Shown here in pieces: positions 1-5,557 of a stretch of DNA of 5,557 nt. The stretch is from Candidatus Zixiibacteriota bacterium. Its GTDB lineage: Bacteria > SM23-81. The stretch is from contig DAOVRJ010000171.1 of the NCBI GenBank assembly GCA_030628225.1, positions 1 to 5,557 of the forward strand, read 5' to 3'. The translations under genes and the position numbers were made by a program. Below the pieces are notes generated by a model, which was given only the letters and a program-made list of their open reading frames with translations, was not told the DNA's origin and did not search any database. Positions within the stretch are counted from its first letter, which is position 1, and each line of letters starts with the position of its first letter.

Positions 1-323
1 ATTTTAATGGCCTCGCCGGCTAGCTCCCGGGCCCACTTGGTGCCCTTCATGGCCCTGTAATGCTGTCCATGTCCATAGGCCCCCCAGGCTTGGGTCTGGA
101 TATCCCTGGCCTGAATCAACAGGTCGCGAGCTCTCCTGCTGGGACAGTTCTCGTCAATAACCAGGCGTTTGGCCCTGAGCAGCACCACATCGGTCCGCTG
201 AAGCTCTCGCAGCATATCCGCTTCGCTCTGAGCGCTGGCCGCCTGAGCCCCCAGTCCCACCACCAGGATGACGATGAAAAATCCCGGCAAGGGCCATCTT
301 TTCAAAAGTCTCTTGGCGCTCAT
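1..323 (-). CDS. Small secreted helical protein, unknown family (3' end cut by window edge)
   Basis: An open frame runs leftward from the ATG at 323 to the window edge without a stop, giving 107 residues of an incomplete protein. Residues 1-9 are basic (four Lys/Arg), residues 11-26 are hydrophobic, and Ala-Ser-Ala at 29-31 before Gln32 makes a good signal-peptidase I site, so the product is probably exported. The mature part looks alpha-helical and charged, with Leu/Ala-rich segments around 36-57 and 63-79 separated by an Asn-Cys-Pro turn (59-61). A Gly/His/Tyr-rich stretch (81-90) is followed by another helix. The single cysteine in view is Cys60. A strong Shine-Dalgarno sequence sets the start, and a sigma-54 promoter lies just upstream. 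It sits downstream of an NtrC-type regulator in the same orientation, so it is probably that regulator's target. I do not recognise the family. A periplasmic stress or binding protein is an inference from context only. Confidence 0.8.
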   Translation of the reverse strand, partial: MSAKRLLKRWPLPGFFIVILVVGLGAQAASAQSEADMLRELQRTDVVLLRAKRLVIDENCPSRRARDLLIQARDIQTQAWGAYGHGQHYRAMKGTKWARELAGEAIK

Positions 324-330
324 CGGGAAA

Positions 331-337
331 CCCCCTT
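331..337 (-). promoter_or_regulatory. Ribosome binding site of the secreted-protein gene
   Basis: On the minus strand AAGGGGG stands 7 bases before the ATG at 323. It supports that start over the ATG at 387 in another frame, which would overlap the -12 box of the sigma-54 promoter. Confidence 0.75.
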
Positions 338-381
338 AGGATAAATGAAAATCTCCACCAAATCCTCTCGTCATCCCATTC

Positions 382-398
382 ATGCAACCTCTATGCCA
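382..398 (-). promoter_or_regulatory. Sigma-54 (RpoN) -24/-12 promoter
   Basis: The minus strand reads TGGCATAGAGGTTGCAT. This has the invariant GG (-24) and GC (-12) with exactly ten bases between them, and matches the consensus TGGCACG-N4-TTGCW except at two positions (C to T and G to A). The predicted start point is near 372, giving a leader of about 49 bases that contains the ribosome binding site of the secreted-protein gene. An NtrC-type activator is encoded immediately upstream, which strengthens the call. The match was found by eye and has no score behind it. Confidence 0.75.
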
Positions 399-447
399 GC
401 CACGAAAGAGAGCAGAAGTTTTCGATCTTGATACGTTTTAACCTCAG

Positions 448-462
448 TAACACAAGGTGTTA
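448..462. promoter_or_regulatory. Palindromic operator, candidate enhancer site for the NtrC-type regulator
   Basis: TAACAC-N3-GTGTTA is a perfect dyad with 6-bp arms, centred at 455. That is about 83 bases upstream of the predicted sigma-54 start point. Fis-type domains of NtrC-family regulators bind dyads of this size in this position, so it is the best candidate upstream activating sequence. No second full copy was seen in the gap or near the kinase promoter. Binding by the adjacent regulator is inferred. Confidence 0.55.
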
Positions 463-533
463 GCTTCCCGCCACGAGACAGCTTTTGGCGGCGGTTTTTC
501 CTCTCTGCACCAATCCTATGGACCTGGTAGTAC

Positions 534-553
534 AAAACCGTACCTGCGGGTAC
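534..553 (-). terminator. Weak candidate terminator after the response regulator gene
   Basis: About a dozen bases past the regulator stop codon, the minus strand has a 5-bp stem GTACC/GGTAC around a 4-base loop (540-553), followed by GGTTTTG. The stem is short and the T run has only four bases, so it may be inefficient or not a terminator at all. Confidence 0.25.
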
Positions 554-564
554 ACCTATGGAGA

Positions 565-1905
565 TCAGGAACTTGCCGGCTTTCGCAGCCCCAACCTCTC
601 CATCCTGGAATACAGGGCTCTCCTGGTGACTCCTAAGAGACGCGCCGCCTCGCTTTTGTTGCCTCCCGTCTGTTGTAAAGCCAGGAGGATGGATTCCCGT
701 TCCAGCTGTTCCAGGTTGAGATCACCCCCGGTGGAAGATGCGGGTGTCTGAGCAGAGGGCAAAAAGGGCAGATGGGACAATCCGATCCTCTCTTCTCCCG
801 CCAAAATGACCGCCCTCTCGATCACATTTTCCAGCTCGCGGACATTTCCGGGCCAGTGATAGACCACCAGCTGATCCAGGGCATTTTTGTCCATATCATC
901 CAGGCCTCGACCGCGAGCCCTGAGAAAGTGCTCCACCAGCGGTGGAATGTCCTCCGATCTCTCGCGCAGGGGTGGAACTGTGATCGGAAAAACGCTCAGT
1001 CGATAGTACAGATCTTCTCGGAAGCGCCCCTCGGCGATGGCCTTTTCTAGATTCCGGTTGGTGGCGGCGATGAGCCGCACATCCACGGTGATGGTCTCCG
1101 TTCCACCCACGCGGACGAACGTCTTTTCCTGGAGCATTCGCAGCAGCTTGGCCTGCAGAGCCGGGCTGACGTCTCCCACCTCATCCAGGAAGATGCTGCC
1201 CCCCTGGGATATCTCGAACCTGCCCAGCTTTTTCTTGATGGCTCCGGTGAAGGCTCCCCTCTCGTGGCCAAACAGCTCGCTTTCCAGGAGGGTTTCGGTC
1301 AGGGCTGCACAGTTGACCACCACCAGCGGGCCGGCAGAACGGGGGCTCTGTCGATGTATGGCCTCAGCCACCAGCTCCTTGCCGGTTCCGCTCTCCCCGC
1401 GGATGAGGACAGTGACGTTGCTGGGAGCCACCTTGTCCACCAGAGACATCACCTGACGCATCCTGGAACTACTCCCCAAGACCATCTTGCGATCCCCTCT
1501 GCCGCTCAGGTCCTCCCTGAGCTGCCGGTTCTCCATGACCAGACGACGCTTCTCGGCGATCTTCTCCACCAACAGCCCCATCTCCTCCAGATCAAAAGGT
1601 TTGATGATATAATCATAGGCTCCCTGCTTCATGGCCTCGATGGCCGTCTGCACCGAGGCATAGGCGGTCATCAGCACCACCTCCGTCTCGGGGCTGGCCT
1701 TTTTCACAACCCTGAGCAGCTCCAGGCCATCCACGGGAGTCATCTTCAGGTCTGTGATGACCAGATCAAACTCCCGGCGACCGAGCAGCTCCTGAGCCTT
1801 CTGGCTGTCCTCTATGGCGGTGACATCGTGACCTTTCTCCTGCAACATACCCTTGAGGATCACGCACATCTTTCTCTCATCATCCACCACCAGTATCTTC
1901 GCCAT
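565..1905 (-). CDS. NtrC-family sigma-54-dependent response regulator
   Basis: This 446-residue protein has the three standard domains of an NtrC-class activator and the usual length. The receiver (about 1-120) has acidic Asp8/Asp9, phospho-acceptor Asp52, Thr80 and Lys102. The AAA+ domain (about 140-375) has Walker A GESGTGKE at 170-177, the sigma-54-contacting GAFTGA loop at 217-222 and Walker B SIFLDE at 237-242. The C-terminal Fis-type helix-turn-helix lies in the last 45 residues (NKSEAARLLGVTRRALYSRM). All residues needed for phosphorylation, ATP hydrolysis and polymerase remodelling appear intact, so it should be a working activator. The ATG at 1905 has TAAGGAG 8 bases upstream. It follows the kinase gene by 22 bases and is surely co-transcribed with it. 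The sigma-54 promoter and palindrome downstream point to the next gene as its target. The closest named relatives by architecture are AtoC, ZraR and NtrC; which one is not decided here. Confidence 0.96.
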   Translation of the reverse strand: MAKILVVDDERKMCVILKGMLQEKGHDVTAIEDSQKAQELLGRREFDLVITDLKMTPVDGLELLRVVKKASPETEVVLMTAYASVQTAIEAMKQGAYDYIIKPFDLEEMGLLVEKIAEKRRLVMENRQLREDLSGRGDRKMVLGSSSRMRQVMSLVDKVAPSNVTVLIRGESGTGKELVAEAIHRQSPRSAGPLVVVNCAALTETLLESELFGHERGAFTGAIKKKLGRFEISQGGSIFLDEVGDVSPALQAKLLRMLQEKTFVRVGGTETITVDVRLIAATNRNLEKAIAEGRFREDLYYRLSVFPITVPPLRERSEDIPPLVEHFLRARGRGLDDMDKNALDQLVVYHWPGNVRELENVIERAVILAGEERIGLSHLPFLPSAQTPASSTGGDLNLEQLERESILLALQQTGGNKSEAARLLGVTRRALYSRMERLGLRKPASS

Positions 1906-1913
1906 GGTACATT

Positions 1914-1920
1914 CTCCTTA
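1914..1920 (-). promoter_or_regulatory. Ribosome binding site of the response regulator gene
   Basis: TAAGGAG on the minus strand, 8 bases before the ATG at 1905 and inside the short gap after the kinase stop codon. It allows independent initiation within the two-gene message. Confidence 0.8.
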
Positions 1921-1927
1921 CATCCCA

Positions 1928-3235
1928 TCAGATGGGCAAAAACAGACTGAAGGTCGTGCCCTCATTCTTATGGCTGTGCACCTGAATCCTTCCCCGGTGA
2001 TCCTCAACGATCTTGGCCACCATGGCCAGACCCAAACCACTGCCTTTCTCTTTGGTGGTGAAAAAAGGCTGGAAGATCTTGGCCAGGTGAGAGCTGGGAA
2101 TGCCTATCCCGGTGTCGGCCAGGTCGAGGCGCACCCATTTTTTTTGCTGGCTCAAAGTAATGCGGATCTCCCCACCCTGAGGCATGGCCTGAGCTGCGTT
2201 CAGCAACAGATTCAGCAATACCTGTTTGATGCGAGAAACATCCAGCCGGACAAGGGGCAGGTGAGCAGCCGGGGAGATCTGCACCTGGACTCCCTTGTCG
2301 GTCAACTCTCGCTGAGCCATGGCCAGGGTCTCGCTGAGGAGAGCGGCTAGATCTGCCGGAGCTAAACGAGGTGGATCCACACGGGCGAAATCCAGATATC
2401 TGGAGACGATCTCGTCCAGACGATCCACTTCCTCGGGGAGAAAACCCAGCAGCTCCTTGTCGGCCTCCGGCATCGAAGAAGAGGCCTTCAGTCGTTCCAC
2501 GGCGCCGCGGATGATGCTCAAGGGGTTCCTGATCTCGTGAGCCATGTGGGCGGCCATGCGGCCCAGGTTGGCCAGGGCGTCGGCCCGAAGGACCGCCATT
2601 TCCGTTTGCGCCAGGGAATAGCTTAACTTCAGAAACAGAAGCCCCACAACCACCAGAAACAGAAGGCTGATCCCCCCCAGGATCAACATGGTTTTCTTGA
2701 AATTATCCAGAACCTGGAAGTAACCCGCCGAAGCCTCCACCCCAAGAACCGCTATCACCTCTCCCTGATCATCTCTGGCCGGGGCATAACCGCTCTTTAG
2801 AAAGTAGCCGTCCACTGAATAGAGCTGGGATGCGCTGGGCACACCAGAGGAGGCCAGGGTTACCGCTGCCTGATCCAGGGCCAGGGCAGGATCTTCTGCC
2901 CCATACTGGAAGAGATTACTGGTGCTGGCCAGGTTCATTCCATCCAGGTTAAAGAGAGTAACCGTTTCCAGATCGTTGTCCTTTTGGATCTGTTCCAAAT
3001 AATCCGTCAGCAGGAACTGAGCGCCCGGGTCCCCTGCAGATTCCACCAGGTCCGGACTCAACTGGAGAGCCGCCGTCACGGCGATAGCCTGTAGCTTCTG
3101 GCCCAGCTGCTGATCAAGATAGGGAGATGCCCAGCTATAGAGCAACCAGCCCCCAGCGTTGAAAAGCAGTATGACAGCCAGTAAAAAGATGGCCAGCAGA
3201 ATCAACTGACGGCCCCGAAATCTCATTCGGAACAT
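1928..3235 (-). CDS. Membrane-bound sensor histidine kinase (NtrB/AtoS/ZraS-like)
   Basis: With the ATG at 3235 the protein has 435 residues. A basic N-terminus precedes TM1 (about 10-33). An extracytoplasmic sensor of roughly 145 residues (38-182) contains a FNLDGMNLAST segment like those of Cache/PDC sensors, and TM2 spans about 183-202. The HisKA domain carries the H-box HEIRNPL with phospho-acceptor His233. The HATPase_c domain has the N-box around Asn346, G1 DTGIGI at 374-379, F-box FQPFF at 388-392 and G2 GSGLGL at 398-403. There is no obvious HAMP domain and no cytoplasmic PAS domain; TM2 leads directly through a short helix into HisKA. The kinase should autophosphorylate at His233 and pass phosphate to Asp52 of the regulator encoded 22 bases downstream. 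A GTG at 3247 would add four residues but lacks a ribosome binding site, whereas the ATG at 3235 has GGGAG 5 bases upstream. The sensed signal is unknown. Confidence 0.93.
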   Translation of the reverse strand: MFRMRFRGRQLILLAIFLLAVILLFNAGGWLLYSWASPYLDQQLGQKLQAIAVTAALQLSPDLVESAGDPGAQFLLTDYLEQIQKDNDLETVTLFNLDGMNLASTSNLFQYGAEDPALALDQAAVTLASSGVPSASQLYSVDGYFLKSGYAPARDDQGEVIAVLGVEASAGYFQVLDNFKKTMLILGGISLLFLVVVGLLFLKLSYSLAQTEMAVLRADALANLGRMAAHMAHEIRNPLSIIRGAVERLKASSSMPEADKELLGFLPEEVDRLDEIVSRYLDFARVDPPRLAPADLAALLSETLAMAQRELTDKGVQVQISPAAHLPLVRLDVSRIKQVLLNLLLNAAQAMPQGGEIRITLSQQKKWVRLDLADTGIGIPSSHLAKIFQPFFTTKEKGSGLGLAMVAKIVEDHRGRIQVHSHKNEGTTFSLFLPI

Positions 3236-3287
3236 GGTGACTCCCACGGAAAAATCTGCAAAAACCCTCTTTCTTTTTTTCGATCAC

Positions 3288-3316
3288 AATGTAGTAAATC
3301 CACATAACTTTGTCAA
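3288..3316 (-). promoter_or_regulatory. Housekeeping (sigma-70 type) promoter of the kinase-regulator operon
   Basis: On the minus strand a perfect -35 box TTGACA (3311-3316) is separated by 17 bases from a -10 box TACATT (3288-3293, four of six consensus bases). Transcription would start near 3281, about 46 bases before the kinase ATG. No GG-N10-GC sigma-54 motif was found on this strand between 3248 and 3420, so the operon looks constitutively or sigma-70 expressed rather than driven by its own regulator. Confidence 0.65.
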
Positions 3317-3369
3317 CAACTTACCACTCTCCCGGCAGGAGAAGTGGAACGGAAATCCTTAAAAAGTGC

Positions 3370-3398
3370 TTGCATTTTGTCGAAGACTTCTGTAAATT
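3370..3398 (+). promoter_or_regulatory. Weak candidate promoter directly before the inverted-repeat unit
   Basis: TTGCAT (3370-3375) and TAAATT (3393-3398) are separated by exactly 17 bases, with three of six and four of six consensus matches. Transcription would begin near 3405, at the left arm of the inverted repeat. Placement is suggestive, but motif quality is low. Confidence 0.25.
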
Positions 3399-3425
3399 TT
3401 AGAAGGAGAGAGGACTCTGCATTTG

Positions 3426-3436
3426 AAAACCGTTTT
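3426..3436. repeat. Short palindrome AAAAC-C-GTTTT
   Basis: A perfect 5-bp dyad with a one-base centre inside the left half of the inverted-repeat unit. The related dyad at 3555-3568 sits at the mirror position in the right half. They may be operator-like sites, or just part of the long-range pairing. Confidence 0.35.
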
Positions 3437-3554
3437 ACAACGCACTAATGAAGGTAGCCCCCCAATGTTGAGACTATTCGCCGTGACCCCTTCGGGGTAG
3501 CGATGACAAAAGACTGCGGGCGGTCGTAAATCCTTTACCGTGTCGTCTGAGATG

Positions 3555-3568
3555 TGTTTTTCAAAACA
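3555..3568. repeat. Short palindrome TGTTTT-TC-AAAACA
   Basis: A perfect 6-bp dyad with a two-base centre inside the right half of the inverted-repeat unit, sharing the AAAAC/GTTTT core with the dyad at 3426-3436. Its function is unknown. Confidence 0.35.
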
Positions 3569-3619
3569 GGAGTCCTCTTTCCTTTTGCCCCTTTCTCTCC
3601 ATCCTCATCTCTCTCCTAA

Positions 3620-3660
3620 GGGAATGAGAAATTCGCAGCTTGTTATCCTTGACCATTCCC
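3620..3660. repeat. 7-bp inverted repeat upstream of the exporter operon
   Basis: GGGAATG (3620-3626) and CATTCCC (3654-3660) are perfect complements around 27 bases. They flank a possible extended -10 box, TG-T-TATCCT (3641-3649), which has no matching -35. They could be operator half-sites or a leader hairpin for the ATPase gene 43 bases downstream. The support is weak. Confidence 0.3.
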
Positions 3661-3703
3661 AACACTCCAACACACACCGTTTCTATTCTTTCCGGAGAAA
3701 TCC

Positions 3704-4603
3704 GTGAGCGCCTTAACATTGAGGCAGGTGTCCAAGCGTTTCGCGCATGTCATCGCCGTTGATTCCCTCTCCTTTCAGGTGGAACAAGGATGGATGTACG
3801 GTCTTTTGGGGCCCAACGGGGCCGGCAAGACCACCACCATCCGCATGATCTTGAACATCATCCGTCCTGACCGGGGGCAGATCTCTCTGTGGGGTGGAGT
3901 GGGACGAACGCTCACCAATCGGGTGGGCTACCTGCCAGAAGAACGGGGCTTGTACCGCAAAATGAAGGTCCTCGACCTGTTGGTCTTTTTGGCAGCTATA
4001 AAGGGAATTGGAGCCAAACAGGCGCAGGCTGACTCCCTCCACTGGCTGGAGAAATTTGAACTGGAAGCATGGGCACAGAGGAAAACCGAGGAGCTTTCTA
4101 AGGGCATGCAGCAGCAGGTGCAGTTCATCGCCTGTGCGTTGCATCGGCCTGATTTAATCATCCTGGACGAGCCCTTTGCCGGCCTGGACCCTCTGAACAC
4201 CAACCGGCTCAAAGATATCATCCTGGAGCTGAACAACAAGGGCACCACGGTCATCCTGTCCACCCACCGAATGGAGCAGGTGGAGAAACTGTGCAGCCAC
4301 ATCTGTCTGATCAACCAGGGGAAAAAAGTGCTGGACGGCCGCCTCAACGAGATAAAAAGGGAATATGGCCATAACACCATCCGGCTGGAGTTCGACGGTC
4401 CCAAAACATTTCTGGAGAACAGTCCCCTGATCGACAAAATGGACCTTTACGGCCACTATGCGGAGCTGCACCTCAAACCCTTCGCCGATCCTCAGGAGCT
4501 GCTCCGGGCCGCTGTCAAAACAATCCGCCTGCGCAAGTTCGAGATCGTCGAGCCCAGCCTCAATGACATCTTCATCGAAAAGGTGAAATCCGAGAATGGG
4601 TAA
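3704..4603 (+). CDS. ABC transporter ATP-binding protein, NatA/YhaQ type
   Basis: This 299-residue ATPase should power an inner-membrane exporter with the permease encoded next. Visible motifs are Walker A GPNGAGKTT at 36-44, the signature LSKGMQ at 130-135, Walker B LIILDE at 150-155 with catalytic Glu155, the D-loop GLDP at 159-162 and the H-loop His187. The Q-loop region reads GYLPEERGLY (75-84) with Glu where many ABC proteins have Gln, which is usual for this subfamily. Residues after about 210 form the C-terminal extension of DUF4162-type ATPases. The start is GTG at 3704, with GGAG about 8 bases upstream. The last 8 bases overlap the permease gene, so the two are translationally coupled. 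Relatives include sodium exporter NatA and YhaQ. The substrate cannot be read from the sequence, and sodium, drug or lipid-like compounds are all possible. Confidence 0.93.
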   Translation: MSALTLRQVSKRFAHVIAVDSLSFQVEQGWMYGLLGPNGAGKTTTIRMILNIIRPDRGQISLWGGVGRTLTNRVGYLPEERGLYRKMKVLDLLVFLAAIKGIGAKQAQADSLHWLEKFELEAWAQRKTEELSKGMQQQVQFIACALHRPDLIILDEPFAGLDPLNTNRLKDIILELNNKGTTVILSTHRMEQVEKLCSHICLINQGKKVLDGRLNEIKREYGHNTIRLEFDGPKTFLENSPLIDKMDLYGHYAELHLKPFADPQELLRAAVKTIRLRKFEIVEPSLNDIFIEKVKSENG

Positions 4604-5557
4604 AACTGCTACGGTGATCAAAAGAGAATACCTGGAGCGGGTAAAAAAGAAAAGCTTTATTATCGGCACCATACTGGGGCCCATCCTGATGGCCGGCTTG
4701 ATCCTTGTTCCCGGTTTGATGATGACCGTCTCCACCGGAAAACAATGGCACATCTCGGTAGTGGATCAGACCGGCCACCTTTTCCCTCGACTGAAAACGG
4801 CCTTGGACGACACCCTGAAAAACGGCCAGCGTAGATATGTCCTGGAGGAGATCTGCACGTCCGCTGAACAGACAGAATCGATCCGCAAAACGCTCAACGA
4901 ACGAGTGGCCGGTAACCTGATATCGGCCTATTTGGTCATCAGCCCACGGATTATGAGCACGGGAGAGGCGGAGCTCTTCGCTAAGAACGTGGGCGATTTC
5001 ACCGTCATCGAGAGAATTGAGAGCTCCCTGAGCCGCATCGTGGTGGAGGACCGGCTAAACCAGGAGGGATTGGATCCAGAGCAAGTTAACGATCTGACCC
5101 GTCGAGTTCGCATGAAGACCATGAAGGTGGGCAGGAGGGGCGAGCGAGAGAGCGGCTTTGGTCAGGTGTATCTGGAAACAATGGTCTTCGTGATAATCCT
5201 CTACATAACCATTTTGATGTACGGGGTAACGGTGATGCGCGGGGTTATCGAGGAGAAATCCACCCGCATCGTGGAAATTCTCCTCTCCTCTATGAGCTCC
5301 ACTCAGCTTATGGCCGGGAAAATCCTGGGAGTGGGATGCGTCGGGTTGACCCAGTATATCATCTGGATCGTCTTCAGTCTGGTCCTTTCCACTTTCGGGG
5401 CAAGCTATTTCGGTCAGGGACAGATAGTGCGGGCCATCTCGGCCAGCACTTTCCTGTACTTCCTGCTCTTCTACGTGCTGGGATATTTCCTCTACGCCAC
5501 CCTCTACGCCGGGGTGGGAGCCATCTGCACCACTGAGCAGGACGCCCAACAGGCTCA
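4596..5557 (+). CDS. ABC-2 type exporter permease, NatB/YhaP type (3' end cut by window edge)
   Basis: An open frame starts at the ATG at 4596 and continues to the right edge (320 complete codons), although no stop codon is in view. A basic cytoplasmic start (VIKREYLERVKKKS) leads into TM1 (about 21-43). A large extracytoplasmic domain follows (about 46-190), then TM2 (192-214). After it comes the family hallmark, a cytoplasmic segment RGVIEEKSTRIVEILLSS (215-232) followed by GKILGVG (241-247). TM3 (about 244-268) and further hydrophobic segments to residue 312 follow. This matches the N-terminal two-thirds or more of NatB/YhaP-like proteins, usually about 400 residues long. The start overlaps the ATPase gene by 8 bases in another frame, and AAGG lies about 11 bases upstream within that gene. 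It should form the membrane pore of the exporter. The substrate is unknown. Confidence 0.9.
   Translation, partial: MGKTATVIKREYLERVKKKSFIIGTILGPILMAGLILVPGLMMTVSTGKQWHISVVDQTGHLFPRLKTALDDTLKNGQRRYVLEEICTSAEQTESIRKTLNERVAGNLISAYLVISPRIMSTGEAELFAKNVGDFTVIERIESSLSRIVVEDRLNQEGLDPEQVNDLTRRVRMKTMKVGRRGERESGFGQVYLETMVFVIILYITILMYGVTVMRGVIEEKSTRIVEILLSSMSSTQLMAGKILGVGCVGLTQYIIWIVFSLVLSTFGASYFGQGQIVRAISASTFLYFLLFYVLGYFLYATLYAGVGAICTTEQDAQQA

Larger units (their letters stand above)
3401..3586. repeat. 186-bp inverted-repeat unit: MITE-like element or structured RNA
   Basis: The left end AGAAGGAGAGAGGACTC (3401-3417) pairs over all 17 positions with the right end GAGTCCTCTTTCCTTTT (3570-3586), using two G-U pairs in RNA. 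Pairing continues inward with small bulges: TTTGAAAAC (3422-3430) against GTTTTTCAAA (3556-3565). The core of about 125 bases contains a C4-TTC-G4 hairpin with an outer CGC/GCG helix (3479-3502), a GACTG/CGGTC hairpin (3512-3525) and a GTAAA/TTTAC hairpin (3526-3538). No reading frame of note lies inside and no clear target-site duplication flanks it. Terminal inverted repeats around a non-coding core fit a MITE. A closed helix with inner hairpins also fits a structured RNA or a leader of the exporter operon. I do not recognise a known RNA family or riboswitch. Confidence 0.6.
3248..3703. other. Divergent intergenic region with no credible protein gene
   Basis: About 456 bases separate the divergent kinase and exporter operons, and no convincing reading frame fills them. 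From left to right it holds the kinase promoter (3288-3316), a weak rightward promoter candidate (3370-3398), a 186-bp inverted-repeat unit (3401-3586), a pyrimidine-rich stretch on the plus strand (about 3574-3618), a 7-bp inverted repeat (3620-3660) and the exporter ribosome binding site. The region is long for a simple divergent promoter. Confidence 0.8.

Noticed and set aside
154-387. 77-codon minus-strand frame starting at the ATG at 387
   Set aside because: It overlaps the secreted-protein gene in another frame, has no signal peptide or good ribosome binding site, and its ATG lies within the -12 box of the sigma-54 promoter.
515-562. CCTATGGA direct repeat (515-522 and 555-562)
   Set aside because: Only 8 bp, two copies and not symmetric; too little to call an operator or a CRISPR-like repeat.
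1264-1950. Long plus-strand frame (228 codons) opposite the response regulator
   Set aside because: It is antisense to intact receiver and AAA+ domains and its His/Leu/Gln-rich product has no recognisable domain, which is typical of a shadow frame.
3236-3247. GTG at 3247 as the kinase start
   Set aside because: No Shine-Dalgarno sequence precedes it, while the ATG at 3235 has GGGAG 5 bases upstream.
3401-3586. Known riboswitch, RNase P, SRP RNA or tmRNA
   Set aside because: None of the conserved core sequences I know for these families is present, so only an unspecified structured element is claimed.
3248-3703. Sigma-54 promoter for the exporter or kinase operon
   Set aside because: Scanning both strands by eye for GG-N10-GC found no qualifying pair; the closest (GG at 3621, GC at 3635) has the wrong spacing.
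3926-3955. Glu in place of the Q-loop Gln of the ATPase as an inactivating change
   Set aside because: GYLPEERGLY is the normal form in NatA/YhaQ-type ATPases and all other catalytic motifs are intact.
4154-4753. Long minus-strand frame (199 codons) opposite the ATPase-permease junction
   Set aside because: It is antisense to two genes with clear motifs and has no convincing start signals or domain.

Overview
The window is a piece of bacterial chromosome of moderate GC content. It carries a leftward three-gene signalling block and a rightward ABC exporter operon, which diverge from an intergenic region of about 460 bases. Sigma-54-type control and a cleavable signal peptide indicate a bacterium that uses RpoN and exports proteins, probably a diderm. 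Free use of AGG/AGA codons and a GTG start argue against enterobacteria. I cannot name the lineage; an under-described phylum is possible but is only a guess.

Left part, minus strand (read right to left): a membrane sensor histidine kinase (3235-1928) is followed after 22 bases by an NtrC-type sigma-54 activator with receiver, AAA+ and Fis-type DNA-binding domains (1905-565). After a gap of 241 bases comes a small secreted protein of unknown family (323 to the left edge, truncated there). That gap holds a sigma-54 promoter with exact GG-N10-GC spacing (382-398) and a perfect 15-bp palindrome about 83 bases upstream of the predicted start point (448-462). The kinase-regulator operon has a clear housekeeping promoter (TTGACA-17-TACATT, 3288-3316). 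The simplest reading is a self-contained circuit: kinase senses an envelope signal, regulator is phosphorylated, regulator binds the palindrome and activates RNA polymerase-sigma-54, and a small exported protein is made. The layout resembles ZraSR/ZraP, but the target protein is not recognisably ZraP.

Middle, 3248-3703: besides the kinase promoter, this region holds a 186-bp unit (3401-3586). Its two 17-base ends can pair completely (two G-U pairs), the pairing continues imperfectly inward, and several small hairpins lie inside. It could be a MITE-like insertion, a free structured RNA, or a structured leader of the exporter operon. This is the least explained part of the window.

Right part, plus strand: an ABC ATPase of the NatA/YhaQ type with a C-terminal DUF4162-like region (3704-4603) overlaps by 8 bases an ABC-2 type permease of the NatB/YhaP type (4596 to the right edge, truncated). 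Together they should form an inner-membrane exporter of unknown substrate. No sigma-54 promoter was found in front of the exporter genes, so a regulatory link to the two-component system is not shown.
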